DNA of 64,000 nt from positions 2,790,001 through 2,854,000 of the forward strand of contig VCCP01000005.1 of the NCBI GenBank assembly GCA_005765155.1, read 5' to 3'. Made by a program: the position numbers and the translations under genes. The DNA is from Zelopaecilomyces penicillatus (lineage: Eukaryota > Ascomycota > Sordariomycetes > Hypocreales > Pseudodiploosporaceae). The notes beneath the pieces were generated by a model. It saw only the letters and a list, made by a program, of their open reading frames with translations, was not told the origin of the DNA and ran no database searches. This document shows, piece by piece, positions 50,785 to 64,000 of this stretch (the first letter of the stretch is position 1; each line of letters opens with the position of its first letter).

Positions 50785-51045
50785 ATTTTATTACACTCTA
50801 ACTGCTAAAGGTAGTGCTCACCACTAGTGCGGGCACTTTTAATTATAATTATCTTTAGGGGCGAAGCTGAGCGGGCTTGACAACAGCACCGCTGGCCACT
50901 ACCTTGTCGATATAGGCAAAATAGACAGTAAGTTGAGCTAAGGGTTCAACCGGGGTTGAGCCGGCGGACTGCCTTATATCAGTTGTAGCAGCTGCTAAGG
51001 TAATCTAAGGGCTGCAGCCAGCTTTAAGTATTAACCACCTTCCCT
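50785..51045. other. Unmutated GC-normal patch inside AT-rich DNA
   Basis: This is 260 bases of near 50% G+C with CpG sites, enclosed by AT-rich DNA on both sides with abrupt edges. It contains the perfect palindrome TAGCAGCTGCTA (50986-50997), GGCTGCAGCC (51010-51019), and the near-palindrome GGTTCAACCGGGGTTGAGCC. A 49-codon open stretch lies on the minus strand. It does not look like a tRNA. It could be a single-copy remnant or a recent insertion that escaped RIP. Confidence 0.65.
50855..51004 (-). pseudogene. 49-codon protein fragment
   Basis: The minus strand from 51004 to the TAA at 50855-50857 reads as a protein-like segment with normal composition: ITLAAATTDIRQSAG near its start, VYFAYIDKVVASGA in the middle, ending KPAQLRP. 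A TAG (51007-51005) stops the frame just upstream, and there is no ATG within it, so it is a C-terminal fragment or chance. I do not recognise the family; a transposon protein end is possible. Confidence 0.35.
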
Positions 51046-54000
51046 TTTATCTTTTTAAATAGCTTTATTTTTTAAGCCTATTATAATATCTAAATATATT
51101 AAAGAAACTGTTTAATTATCTTTTTATAATATAAAAAATAAGATCTTTAAATATATTATATTTAAAAAAATAAAGAATTTTATATATAATCTTATTATAT
51201 TAATTAAATAAGATAATATTATAAATTATAATTATTTAAAATAGATAATATTTTATATTTTATAAAGAAAAAAGCTTATATAATTAACTTTTAATTTAAG
51301 ATAATCTTAGATTAATATTATTATATAATTTAATTAAATAATTTATATTTAATATAATAATAAGGATTATAAATTATTTAATAAATATTAATTATTTATT
51401 TCTTAATTTAAAATCTAATTATTAAAATATTAAAAAGCTAGCCTTTAAATATTAATAAAATTAATAAAATATTTATTAAGAATATTTAAAGATTTTTTAA
51501 TTAATTAAAGTTTTTAATTTTAAAAGAATTATATTAAAAATTATTGAAATATAAATAAAATAAGATTTATTAAGATTTATAAATCTAATAGCTTTATTAT
51601 TAATTAATTAAAAAAAAGATTTGTTTATTAATAAATTTTTAAATTATTTAATTAATCTATAATTAATAAATGTATTTTTATAATAAATTAAACTATAAAA
51701 AGAATTTTAAATATAAATAAATAGAATTATATAGCTTTAATTAATTAATTAATAATAAAACTTATATTTAAGCTTTAATAAAACTTATACTTAAGCTAAA
51801 TCTTTTTTTTTATATCCTTTAAATATAAAAAACTATTAAAGCTTTAATAATTAATAATCTTTTAGATTATATATTATAATTAAATATCTAGGTATCTAAT
51901 TCTATTATAATTATCTTCTTCTCTAAGAATAATATCCTAATACTTTACTTATATATTTATTATTCTATAATAGATTTCTTTTATTATTATTATTTTATTA
52001 TTCTAGATTTTTTTTTTAAAAACTTAGATTTATTATATTTTTTTATTTATCTTTTTTATATATCTTTTTTATTTTATTTTTTTATTTTATTATTATTTTA
52101 TTATCTTTTTATTATATTATTATATCTTTTAAAAGGTTTATTATTTAAATCTATATAATTATAAAAAAATTAGATTATATTAAACTAATTATTATATAAT
52201 ATATATAATATATATATTATATAAGAATAATTATAATAATTAATATTAAAATAATAAAAAAGGCTATTAAGCTTAATAAAATAATAATAATTTAATGTTT
52301 ATTTATTAATATTAAATTAATATATTATTAATAATATAATAATAAAAATAATATCTATTAATAATATATAAAATAATAATATTTAAAGGGATTTTATTAA
52401 TAATTTAATATTATTTAGATCTATAGCCTTTTTATTAAATAATAATTATAAGCTAAATAATATATTTAACTTTTTAGCTATAATATTAAAGCTTTATATT
52501 ACTTAAAATATAAAAAAGAAAAATTTTAATAATAAAGCCTTTTTTATTTTTATTAATATTTTTATTCAATAAATTATTAATATATTATTGAAGATTTATT
52601 TAGTTTTTAGATTAGCTAAGATTATATATTATTAATCTTTTAGAATTATTAATTCTATTAAAATCTATATTATAATTAATAAGGCTTATAAAAAGAAAAA
52701 GAAGATTTATTAAATATTATTAATTATTTAATAGCTTTATCTCTAAAAATAATAGGATATTTAAGTAAATATATAAATATTTTATTTAGGTTTTAATATT
52801 AATTTTATAATAAATTATCTAAGTTTAATAGGTATATTTTAAAACCTTATATAAGATTAATTTAATTAAATAAAAGATAATATAAAGCCTTTATCTTATT
52901 TAAATAGATATTAATATTATATTTTAATAATATATTAAGTATATTAAATATATTATTTATATTATTCTTCTTAAATTAATTAATAAGAACCCTTTATACT
53001 TTATTAAGTTTAATAATAAGTTTAAGGTTATATAACTCTTTAAATTTAAATTAATATAATTAGATTATTATTAGGTTTTTATTAAGCTATTAATTTCTAG
53101 ATTTTATATTATAATAAAAGGATGTTTTATTATATTATCTATATCTTTTTTTATCTTTTTATTATTTATTTATAATAAATTAAAAGATATAAATTAAATA
53201 TTATTTTTTAATATATAACTTTTAAATTATTTTTATTTATAATTATAATTCTATAATATTTTTATCCTATTATATTATATTTTTATTTAGCTTATATTTT
53301 CTTTTTATTTAATTCTTTTTAAATATATTTATTAGCTTTAAAGTATTTATTTTATTAATTAAAATTTATTAGTTATATTTAAAAGATTAATTTAATTATT
53401 TAATTAGATGGTATAATTCTTTCTTAATTTTTAATTAATCCTTAATATACTTAATCTTTTATTTATTCTTATTCTTTAATTTTAATATTAATAGATTATT
53501 ATTAATATCTTTTATTTATTATATTTATAGCTTTAATAGACTAATATAAAAAATATTATAAATCTATAAATATTATTTAAATAATATTAATTAATATATT
53601 TATATTTTAATCTTTTATAAGATTTAAAATAGATTGATAAATTTTAATATTAATTTCTTTTTATTTTTAAACATAGATTCTTTATATTTAATATAATTAT
53701 ATTCTTTTTTTAAAGTATTAAAAATATATATTATTTATTATAGTTTTTAATTTAGATTTTAATTATTTATTATTAGTATATTATCAATATCTCTTATATT
53801 TCTATTAGTTTTTTTAAATCTTATATTAATAATATCTTTTTCTTTATAATATTATCCTTAATATTTAAAAACCTAAATTTATAATTAAATAATACTTTAT
53901 TAAAAGAGAATCTAATTATTATAAAAATAATTAAATTATAAATAAATTATATTATATAAAAAAGCTTTATTTATATTATTTATTCTTTTATTAAAAAATA

Positions 54001-54680
54001 ATATAAATAATATTTTAATATTTAATTTATTTATTTAATTTATTTATTAATTTAAGGATTAAATATTATTAAAAGCCTTCTTTTTATTTAAAATACATAA
54101 TAAAATTTTAATTAGAATTTATTAATAAAGATAAGATATTTATTTAATATAATCCTTTTTAATACCTTATATTTTTATTTTATCTTTTAATAGAATAGTT
54201 CTATAAGGTTTATTATAATAATAATTATATTTATTAAAAAAAATAGATAATACTTTATATATTAATTTATAATTATTAGAATTATATTTATATCTTTTTT
54301 ATTAAATATAATAAATATAAATCCTATATTAAAGTTTATAAATATTTCTTTTTAAAATTAATTTAATTTTAATAAGGAATTTAGATATTTATATAAATAA
54401 TAATATTATAATATTATTCTTTAATAAATATAATAATTAATAATATATTCCTTAATCTTTTAATTTATAAGATATTAATAGAATTTATATTATAAAAGTT
54501 TAAGGGTTTAGTTTATATTAAAATACTTTATATAAGGATTATTATAATAAAATTATAATAATTTCTTTATTAATAAAATTTCTTTAAAGATATAAATATA
54601 ATTTTAATATTTAATTAAGCGTTATATATATATAGATTATATAATATCCTTTCTTTTATCTTTTTATTTTATTAATATAG

Positions 54681-54744
54681 CTTTTTATTTTAATATCTTT
54701 TTATTCTAATATCTTTTTATTTTAATATCCTTTTATTTTAATAT
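54681..54744. repeat. 16-bp tandem repeat
   Basis: Four consecutive 16-base units close to CTTTTTATTTTAATAT start at 54681, 54697, 54713 and 54729. Partial units lie on both sides. Units differ by single C/T changes. Confidence 0.85.
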
Positions 54745-57700
54745 CTTTTTATTTTTATTTTATATCTTTTTAATAAATATTATTAAAGGGATTAAAGCTT
54801 ATTTATTAAATATAATCTTTATATAAAGGGTTATTTAAGATATTTTAATAAAGGGAAAACAATATATATAATAATATTAATACTACCTATAAAACTAAAG
54901 GGTGATTTTAGGATAATTATATAGTTAGTATAGTCTATAAAGATTAAATAAGTAAGAAAAGCTATAAAATAATAATATAATAAAATAAACTTAAGGGATT
55001 AATTAATTATCCTATAATTAATTAAATAAAGAAAATAGCTTTTTAATAGCTAGTCTTTTAAATATACTAGAAAATTCTTAAATAAAAAAAGGAAAAATTT
55101 AAATTTGATTATCCTGCTTATATATTAATAACCTAGATATAGCCTATCTATTTATATAATTTAATCCCCTTAAATATAGCTTATATAATTAATAAAGGGA
55201 TATATTTAATCTAGTTATTAAAACTCTTTTAATAAATATTAAAGATAATCTTATTATTAAATTAAATAATATTTATAATTAATTAAATAATAATATTTAA
55301 ATATAATTTTTAAATACCTATATTTATATATTTTATTCCTTTTACCTTATTTATTCTTAATTAAATAATCCCTTAATATTTAATCTTTTTAACTTTTTTA
55401 ATATCCTTAAAATATTTAATTTTATTATTTAATTTATAGATAAATATTATATTAATTATATTTATATAATATAGTATTTAGATTTATTAAATTAAATAGT
55501 TTAAATTATTAAGCTATTAAAAGAAGTTTTTATTATCTTCTTAATATATTAAAGGATTCTTTTTATAATTATTTTATTAAAATAAAGATTAATATAATTA
55601 TTAAAGTATTTAATATATAATATAAGCCTTTTAATAAAAAATATATTATCTATCTTTTTAATAAATTTAATAATTATAATATATTTTATTACTTTTAAAT
55701 ATTATAAAAATAAACTAATACCTATTTAAATAATAATCTTTTCCTTATATCTTATAAATTAAATTAATAGTATATAATATAAAAAAGGCTAAGAATTTAA
55801 TTTCTTTTATTAACTTTTTTATTTTTTTTCTAGATTTCCTTTTTTTTTATTAAAAGGATTAATCTATTTGTAAAAAAGATATCTATTATTTAATTAAGAT
55901 ACCTTATTTAGATTCCTATTAATAAACTATCTTAAGATTATAATAATATCCTTAAAAGTATTAATATTCTTATTTAAGTTAATTATAAAGATATTTAAAG
56001 AAATTAATTTAATTATTTATTCTTTAAAAATAATCTATTTCTAAGGATTTAAATATAATATAAGCTATATTAATATAGATTTTAATTTCTTATTTAATAA
56101 ATCTTAATTAAATAATTCTTAAATATCTTTAATATTATTATATATAAATAAATTAAATCTAAATAAAAATCTAGAAATTAAATAAATAATAAATAATCTA
56201 TTTTTATTAATTTTTAAAAAATACTATTAAAAGGCTATTATTTAATTATTATTAAATTAAATTATAATTAATTTAGCTTTTTTAATAATAATTATATTAA
56301 TAATCTTAATTATCTTAAATTTAATTATCTTATTATTTTTAAATTTATTATTTAATTATTAATTAATAATAGTTTTAAAAAATATAAACTTTTATACTTT
56401 AATAAAATAAATAAATAATACTATAATAATCTATATAAATAATATAAATAAGCTATCTTTTATAAATATATAAAAGATTTTAAAGTTATTATATAATATA
56501 AATAAAATATATCTATTAATTAAAAATAATATAATATCTTTTAAATAAATAAAATAAAATACTTTATTTATATTTTAATTATAAATTATTTAATTATTAA
56601 GATCCTATAAAATAATATAATAAAAGCTTTATAAATATTTAATTATATTTAATTTATTAATAATAAAATATAATATAATATTCCTTATTTTAAGTATATA
56701 ATTAAATATAAACTAATTTAAATTATTAAATAAATATTAATCTTTTAATAGTAAATAAAAGGGATTATTAAAGAATAAGTAAAATGTATTATAATAAGAT
56801 TATTTAATCTTATTTAAATCTTTTTTAATCTAATTAAAATAAAAATAAAATCTAATTAATCCTTTAATAATAATATAAATCTAAAAGAAAAATAAATAAT
56901 TATATTCCTAATCTTATATTTATTTTATATATAGAATAATAATAAATATTAAATTATAAAAAGGATTAAGCTTATAAAGTATTTATTTTTATAGAAATAT
57001 AAACTCTTTAATATAATATATTTATTTATTTATTTATTTATAAATTAAAGATATAAAGCTAGCCTTTAAATTAATCTTAAATAAAGAAATACTAATATAT
57101 ATTCTTATAATTAATAAATCTAATATAAAACTATTTATTAAATATATTCTTATAAAAGATAGCTAATCTATTAAGATAATTATAAGTATTAAATATTAAA
57201 TAATTATAAGATTTAAACTTATATAAAATATTAAAACGATTTATATATATATAAAAGTATTCCTTTAATTTAAAAATATATATTATTTTAAGGGCTATAA
57301 ATATATTATTAAAGATATTATAAAATATAATCTAAAATAAAGAATATAATATAAAATTAATAATTTAATCTTTATTTTTTAATATATATAATAGTTAATT
57401 AAGCTTAATTAGATAATTATTTTAATTGTATTTTTATAAGCCTTAAAGAAATAGCTATATAATAAAAATAAGATTATATATTATTAAATCTAGAATATCT
57501 ATATTAAAATTTTAAAAGAGAGTTAATAATAAATGAAGCTAATCTTATTGAAAGACTATAAAACAGGATTATTTAAAAAACCCTAGATTTATTATAAATA
57601 TAATATCTTTAATAATATATTTATAAAATAAATCTATATTTCCTTTAAGCTATTTTATTTTTATAATAATAATAAGGCTTATATTTTTTGTATTTATTTA

Positions 57701-60620
57701 AAGAAAAAGTATAAGTATTCTAGAAGTTCTTTATTATTTTAATATTATATATTAATAAGAAATTAAATAAGAATATAATTAAATAATAATAAAGATTAAA
57801 GAAATAAAATAAGATAATATAGATATTAAAAAAGATAATAAAGATAAAAGAGAGTGATATATATAAGATATCTCTTTATTAAAGAAAGCTTTATAAATAT
57901 ATAAGGGTTTAAATTAATAATCCTTTATAATTATATATAATTATTTAATTAAAGATATCTTTTATTATAGATAACTTTTCCTTTAAAGTATAGCTTTTTA
58001 TTATATTTAATAATAATTTATAATTAATAAATAATATATATTTTTATTTATATACTTTTTAAAGGGGCTATCTTTTAGCTTCTATATTTTTTTCTTTTTA
58101 TCTTATAATTTAATCTTTTTAATTTTAAGATTATTAATCTATTTTTTATTTTTTTTAGGTTTTTAATATAGATATTATTTAATTATAGAAATTAATTAAG
58201 ATAATATTTATTCTTAGCTCTTTAATATTAATTCTATTATAAGTATAATTATTTTATATAATATAATTATTTATAAAGTTATTTTATTATAAAATAATTA
58301 TATTAAGTTCTTTAATAATATTAAATTATCTTTTATAATAGAAATAATAATAAATTATAAAGCCTTTTTAGTTTAATATTATTTAATTTTTATAAATTAA
58401 TATTAATTTTTTTATTTTATTTTTAGATTTAAATAATCTTTAAAATATAGATTTTAAAGGAAATAAATATAAACTAAATAAATTATTCTTTTTATTATAA
58501 AATATTTTTTATTATTAAATTTATAAAAGATATATTTAATATTTTTATATAATTAATTAAAGGCTAAAATCTTAAATAATACTTTTAAAAAGATAATCTT
58601 TATAATATTTAAGAATATCTTATATTAAAATCTATTATAAAAACTTAAATATCTTATTTTATATTTATATTAGCTAAAATAGGATTTATTTATAGATATT
58701 TCTTTAATATTTTAATAAAATAAAAAGAAAGGATTTATTTATTATTTATTAATTATTATAAAATTATTAATTTAATCCTATATTTTTATTATATATAATC
58801 CTTTTTAATTATTATTATAGCTATTAAAAAGTATATTATATAATTATATTATTTATATATTTTAATTTTAAATAAGTATAATAAATATTATTTAAATTAT
58901 AAATAGGATAGATATATAAATTATAGATAGAGAAGATTTTATAGCTATTAATTTAAATTAAAGAATAAAAGAAAATAAATAATTTTCTTTAAAAAAGAAT
59001 TAAATTAAAAACTTAAAAGGATTAATTATTCTAGATTTCTTAAATATATTTATTATTCTTTATCTATAAAAAGATTAATTATTAATTTTAAGGGTTAGAT
59101 ATATAATAAAATAGGATATAAATAAAATAATAAAGGAAAATCTTAATAGGATTTAATAAATATAGATAGAATTAAATAATTTCTTAATTATTAAAATATA
59201 GATTTAATTTAAAAGGAATAGAATAAATTAATTTTAAGATAATAGTATCAATTATATAATTTAAATGATTTAATATTAATAAATAAATTAACTTTTAAAG
59301 GTATTAATTAATCTTTATAAAATAAAATAAAAAAATAAAAAAATATAATTTAATTTAATATAATATTATAAAATATATATATAAAAAAAAGAAAGGGATT
59401 TATATAAATAAGAAAATTAAAAAAAGATAATATTATAATATTAAAATAATTTATAAGAAATCTTATTTTTAATAGGAATTTAATAAATTTTTTAAAATAA
59501 AAGAAAAGGTTTTAAATATATAAATATAAGCTTTATTTAATCCTAATTAATATAAATATAGAGTAGATCTAAGAGTAGATTTATATTTAAGAATAAAATT
59601 AAATTAATATAAATTAAGGAAAGATTATAAAAGAATAAGGTTAATAAAGATTATTTAATTATTAATATAAGAATAGTTTAATTATTATAATTAAGGCTTA
59701 AAGGTATTAATTATTTATTATAATTAATTTAATATAATTAATTTATATATTAATAATAGAATATTATATATAAAGAATAAAATTTATTATTTTTTTAAGA
59801 AATATTATTAAAATCCTTTTTATTAAGGATTTTTAAATAGAATTTAAATTAAAGAATCCTTAATTTAAATATATAAAAAGTTATATATATATTTAAAATA
59901 AACATAATTAATATATACTTTTTTAATATTAAATTAAATTAAGGATTATAATTTTAAATTAAGATTTAATAATTAATAATAAATTTAAAAAATCTTTTTT
60001 AAGATTAAGATTAAAATTAAAATCTTAAGGTATTATTTAATTAATAAATAAATTAAAGTATATAAAAGGGTTTAATAATCTTAATTTATAATTCTTATTT
60101 ATCTTTAAATTTAAAAAGTTATATATTAATATTAGATATCTATTAGCTATATTTATCTTTAATAAACTTCTTTAAATAGATTTTAGAATAGATCTTATCT
60201 AAGAGAATCTTATTTATTATATAAAGTATATATACTTTAATAATATCTATTTATAAAGTAATTTAATATAGGCTATATTAATATATTATTATTTTTATTA
60301 TATAGGATTTATTTTATTTTTTAAATATATTATGTATAAATATTAAATTATTTAATATTAATTAATTATATTTTAATTAAAGTATATATTTATTAATAAT
60401 ATTTATTCTTATTATTAGTTTTTTTTTAAAATTAATTATCTTTGTTTTAGCTTTTATTATATCTTTTAATTTCCTTTTTAATATTTAAATATAAAACTTA
60501 AATAAATTATTAATATTAATAATAATATCTTAATTAATAAGCCTTTATATTAAAAATTTAACTTTAATAATAAAATAGGATTATATCTATATATAAGATA
60601 AAAGATAAAGAAATTATAAG

Positions 60621-60955
60621 ATAATTTAATTATAATTCTATTTATAAAAATAATTACTTTAAAATATCTTATTTATTTAAAATCCTCTTTTAATATCTTT
60701 ATTATTATAGATATAAGGCTTTAATAATTAATTTTAATTATAGAATTAGCTATAGGATTATATCTAGATATTTAAATATATTTTATATTTTAATTAAATA
60801 GTATTTAAGGAAGATGCCCTTTTATTTTAGATTTATTATTAATAATTATATAAAATATAAGTCTATATTATTATATTAAGATTATAATAAATCTAGTTAT
60901 AGCCCTTAAGTTAATGTATTATACTAATCAAACTTTTATCTATTTAATTAAGTTA
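60621..60955. repeat. Dispersed repeat copy B
   Basis: Same orientation as 50387-50725 and 10.2 kb from it, with three shared words at matching offsets. No target duplication or terminal TG/CA could be assigned. The pair may be two members of a degraded family or, less likely, the LTRs of one large element. Confidence 0.5.
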
Positions 60956-63900
60956 TAATAAACTTTAATAAAGAAGTTTATATTATAATTAAATAATATA
61001 TATTATAAATTAAAGTATATTTTTAATATTAATTATCTAGATAATATTAGAATTATTAATTCTTTATTTTATTATAATATAAAATTTTAATATTTAAAGT
61101 AATAAGCTATAGCTAAAGAAATATTATTTTATATCTTTTTTTAATAATATCTATTAAAGAGAGTTTTAAACATAATTATTTTATCTTTATATCCTTAGAT
61201 TATATAATAGCTTATTATTAATTTCTTATAGATAGATAAGTTATTAATAATTAATATAAGATAGTTTCTTTTATAAATTAACCTTAATTAAAGTTTCTTA
61301 TCCTTAATAAAGAATCTTTAAGCTTTTTAATATAATATTCTAAATTATACTCTATTAAAATTAAATAATCTCTTTAATAAATATAAAAATCTAATAATCT
61401 ATTAAGATTTTATAACATATCTAGATTCTAATATATTTAATTATATTAATCTAAAATATATATTAATTATATCCTTTAAATCCTTTTTAATTTTAATATT
61501 TATTTTATTAAATAGCTTTAATCCTTTTTAAGAAAATCTATTTATTATACTATTATTTTTCTTAAAAATATATTTAATAATAAGATTATTTAATATATTA
61601 TAAATAATATTATTAAGCTAGTATATAAGAATATATATATTTATTTTTAAAATAAATTATATATTATAGATATATCCTTTAAGCCTTTAAAATATAAAGA
61701 GAATAGCCTTATACTTTTATTTTATTATATTATAATTATATTTAATCTTATTTTAATAATTATATTTAAATCTAATTAGGTATTGTTACTTATTTAGAAT
61801 TTATATTAAAACTATTTTTTATCTTTTAAGATTAATATCTATTATAAATATAATTTCTTTATTTTTCTTAAAAAGATTAAATAATATTAAAATAAGAGTA
61901 ATTATTATTATATTTTTAAGCTTAATTATTATTTTTAATTATAATCCTTTTTATTTTTAAATAGCTTTTTTTTATAATAAGATAATAAAAATAATAATAA
62001 TAATAATAAAATTATATATTTAAATTTAATAATAATTAATAAATCTAAGAAAAGCTTTAATATTTATTATATTATAATAGATAAGCTATTTTAAGATCTT
62101 AATAATTTTCTTTTTAATTAATCTTTTTAAATATTTTATAAAGAAATCTAATAATAATAATTATATTTTAATAATATTTTAATTTCTTTTTCAATATTAT
62201 ATATTTAAAAAGCTTAATATTAAAAAAACTTTATTAAGATTCTATAAATATTTAAATATATATTTTTATATCTTAAAAAGAATCTCTTTATTATTATAAA
62301 TAGATTATAGTTTATATATAGTAATATTATTAAGAAAGGATTTATAAATATTTAAAATAAGATTAAATAGTATTTAAATTATAACTTTTATAAATTAAAT
62401 TATAGGATTTATAATACCTTAAAAGATTAATAATAAAAGAGAATATAATAAAATCCTTATTCTTTTTATTTAATAAGATTTAATTATAGCTAAAAAAGAA
62501 ATCTAATAATAAAAGTATAATATATATAAAGAAATTTTTTTTAAAGGAATTAATATTAAAGAGGATAAATATATTTTAAAAAATAATAATATTATATTTT
62601 ATAATAATATTAAATAATTAAAGCCTTTTATTTTTTTTCTTAATAAAGAAATATTAATTCTTATAAAAGATATAAGACTTTTTTAATATATAATTCTTAA
62701 AGTATATCTTTTATAATTTTATAGATTTTATTTTTAATCCTTATAAAATAAAGATAAAATATATTTATTAAGTTAAATAAGGAATTACTTTAATAATTTA
62801 AAGAGATATAATTAATAAATTAAGTATTCTATTTTTTTTAAATTATTAAAATAAAGCCTATTCTTTATTATAAAAGATTTTTAGAAAAATATTAATTTTT
62901 TATTAGATTAATATATCCTTAATTTAAAAAAGGATTTCCTTAAGGTATTCTTTATAGAATTAGGATTCTTTAAATATATTAAAGAATTTTAAAATGATAT
63001 ATCTAATAAAAGATATATCTAGATTAAGTTTTTTTTTTATTTATTTATTGTTTTTTTAAAATGGGTTATTATTAGATATAAATCTATTTAAAGAAATATT
63101 ATTAATAAGATTAATTTTATTAGCCTTTTTCTTATATAAGGTATAGATATATATCTTAAAGAGATTATATAATTAATATATTTCCTTTTTTCTAGAGTTT
63201 TTCTTTTTTTTTAAAGGATTTAATTTAATCTTAACTATTTCTAAAGCTTTAATATATTGCTTTATAGATTCTATTAATATATACTTAATAATTATTTTAT
63301 TATTATTAAAAATAAGTTTTATTAATATTTCTTTATTATCTTTAAAAAGCTATTTTAAATTAATTAATTTTTTATTATTAATTATACCTTTAATAATATA
63401 ATTAATATTTAATTTTTTAAGGAATTAAATTTATTTTATTCTTAATAAATAGTATTTATAATAAAAATAATTACTTATATTTATTTTATTTAATATTTTA
63501 TATATAAATCTTTATCTTTTTAAGAATAATTAAATAATAGCTTAATTATTTTAATAAATAATATCCTTAAAATAAAGAGTATTATAATTCTATTTAATAT
63601 TATATATAAATAAATAGATATTTAAATAGTTCCTATATAGAATTAAATTTCTATTTTCCTAATTATTTAAATAATCTATTTAAAGAATAATATTATTTTA
63701 ATCTTAATTAAATTATATTTAATTCTATATTTCTTAGCTAGTGATTTTAAGATAATATTATTTTTAAAGCTTAAATTAATAAATATATTTATTATTTTTC
63801 TTTCTTAAGAATTAATCCTAATTTAAATCTTAAATATTTATTATATATTTTATAATTAATAGCTATTTAAATATATTTAAATAATCTTATAAAGTATCTT

Positions 63901-64000
63901 ATTAAAAAAAAAGCTTATTTTATTATAAAGATTATCTTTAACTAATTTTCAAATATAGAAATAATATAAGCTTAATAGATTTATATTATTATAACCTTAA

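Larger units (their letters stand above)
51046..64000. repeat. RIP-degraded AT-rich block, right part 2
   Basis: This is 13 kb of AT-rich DNA with very short reading frames and almost no CpG, running off the window. I see one 16-bp tandem array and one dispersed repeat copy, both listed. No intact gene, RNA gene or LTR pair with a target duplication could be found by eye. Degraded transposons are the likely source. Confidence 0.65.

Noticed and set aside
50930..50965. GGTTCAACC string as a tRNA T-arm
   Set aside because: No D-arm or anticodon arm at the right distances on either strand; it is part of a simple near-palindrome.
1..64000. Mitochondrial or centromeric origin of the AT-rich DNA
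   Set aside because: No mitochondrial genes or rRNA are seen, and the blocks contain identifiable nuclear LTR retrotransposons with target duplications and RIP-type changes. A centromere cannot be excluded from sequence alone, but nothing specific supports it.

Overview
This window looks like nuclear DNA of a filamentous ascomycete (Pezizomycotina). A Eurotiomycete-like lineage is a guess from how the proteins read. It has two sharply different compartments. About 85% is extremely AT-rich, has almost no CpG, is full of TpA and has no usable reading frames. This is the pattern left by repeat-induced point mutation (RIP). The rest is two islands of ordinary base composition (about 15.2-16.3 kb and 35.2-44.3 kb) plus a 260-base sliver near 50.9 kb. 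The genes have short introns with fungal donor, branch-point and acceptor signals.

Left block (1-15.2 kb): RIP-degraded repeats. They include a lone LTR (6008-6482) and a complete LTR retrotransposon (6941-13239, target duplication AATAA) whose LTRs carry an array of small hairpins. Island 1 holds one small gene, RNase H2 subunit C (15352-15910, three exons). It is followed by a short TIR element at the edge of the AT-rich DNA.

Middle block (16.3-35.2 kb) is mostly two RIP-mutated Ty3/gypsy retrotransposons lying tail to tail, 371 bases apart. The first is a chromodomain-bearing element on the plus strand (17003-25857, 133-bp LTRs, duplication AAAAT). The second is on the minus strand (26229-34211, 214-bp LTRs, duplication ATAGT). 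Both still show recognisable polymerase or integrase relics when translated through the RIP stops.

Island 2 holds two convergent genes. The replicative helicase subunit MCM6 (35634-38710, plus) has a C-terminal exon behind a GC-AG intron and a pair of ACGCGC boxes in its promoter. The other gene encodes a large, mostly disordered fungal protein of unknown function (39871-43738, minus) with an acidic/aromatic motif and an RG-rich tail. Their 3' ends face each other across 1.16 kb.

Right block (44.3-64 kb): more RIP-degraded DNA, entered through a second copy of the island-edge sequence. It contains short tandem repeats, a collinear pair of about 340-bp repeats 10.2 kb apart, and a small unmutated patch (50785-51045) with a 49-codon open stretch on the minus strand. 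The window fits AT-isochore architecture: single-copy housekeeping genes (two of them DNA replication/repair genes) kept intact between silenced, mutated retrotransposons. I did not find a clearly new multi-gene system.
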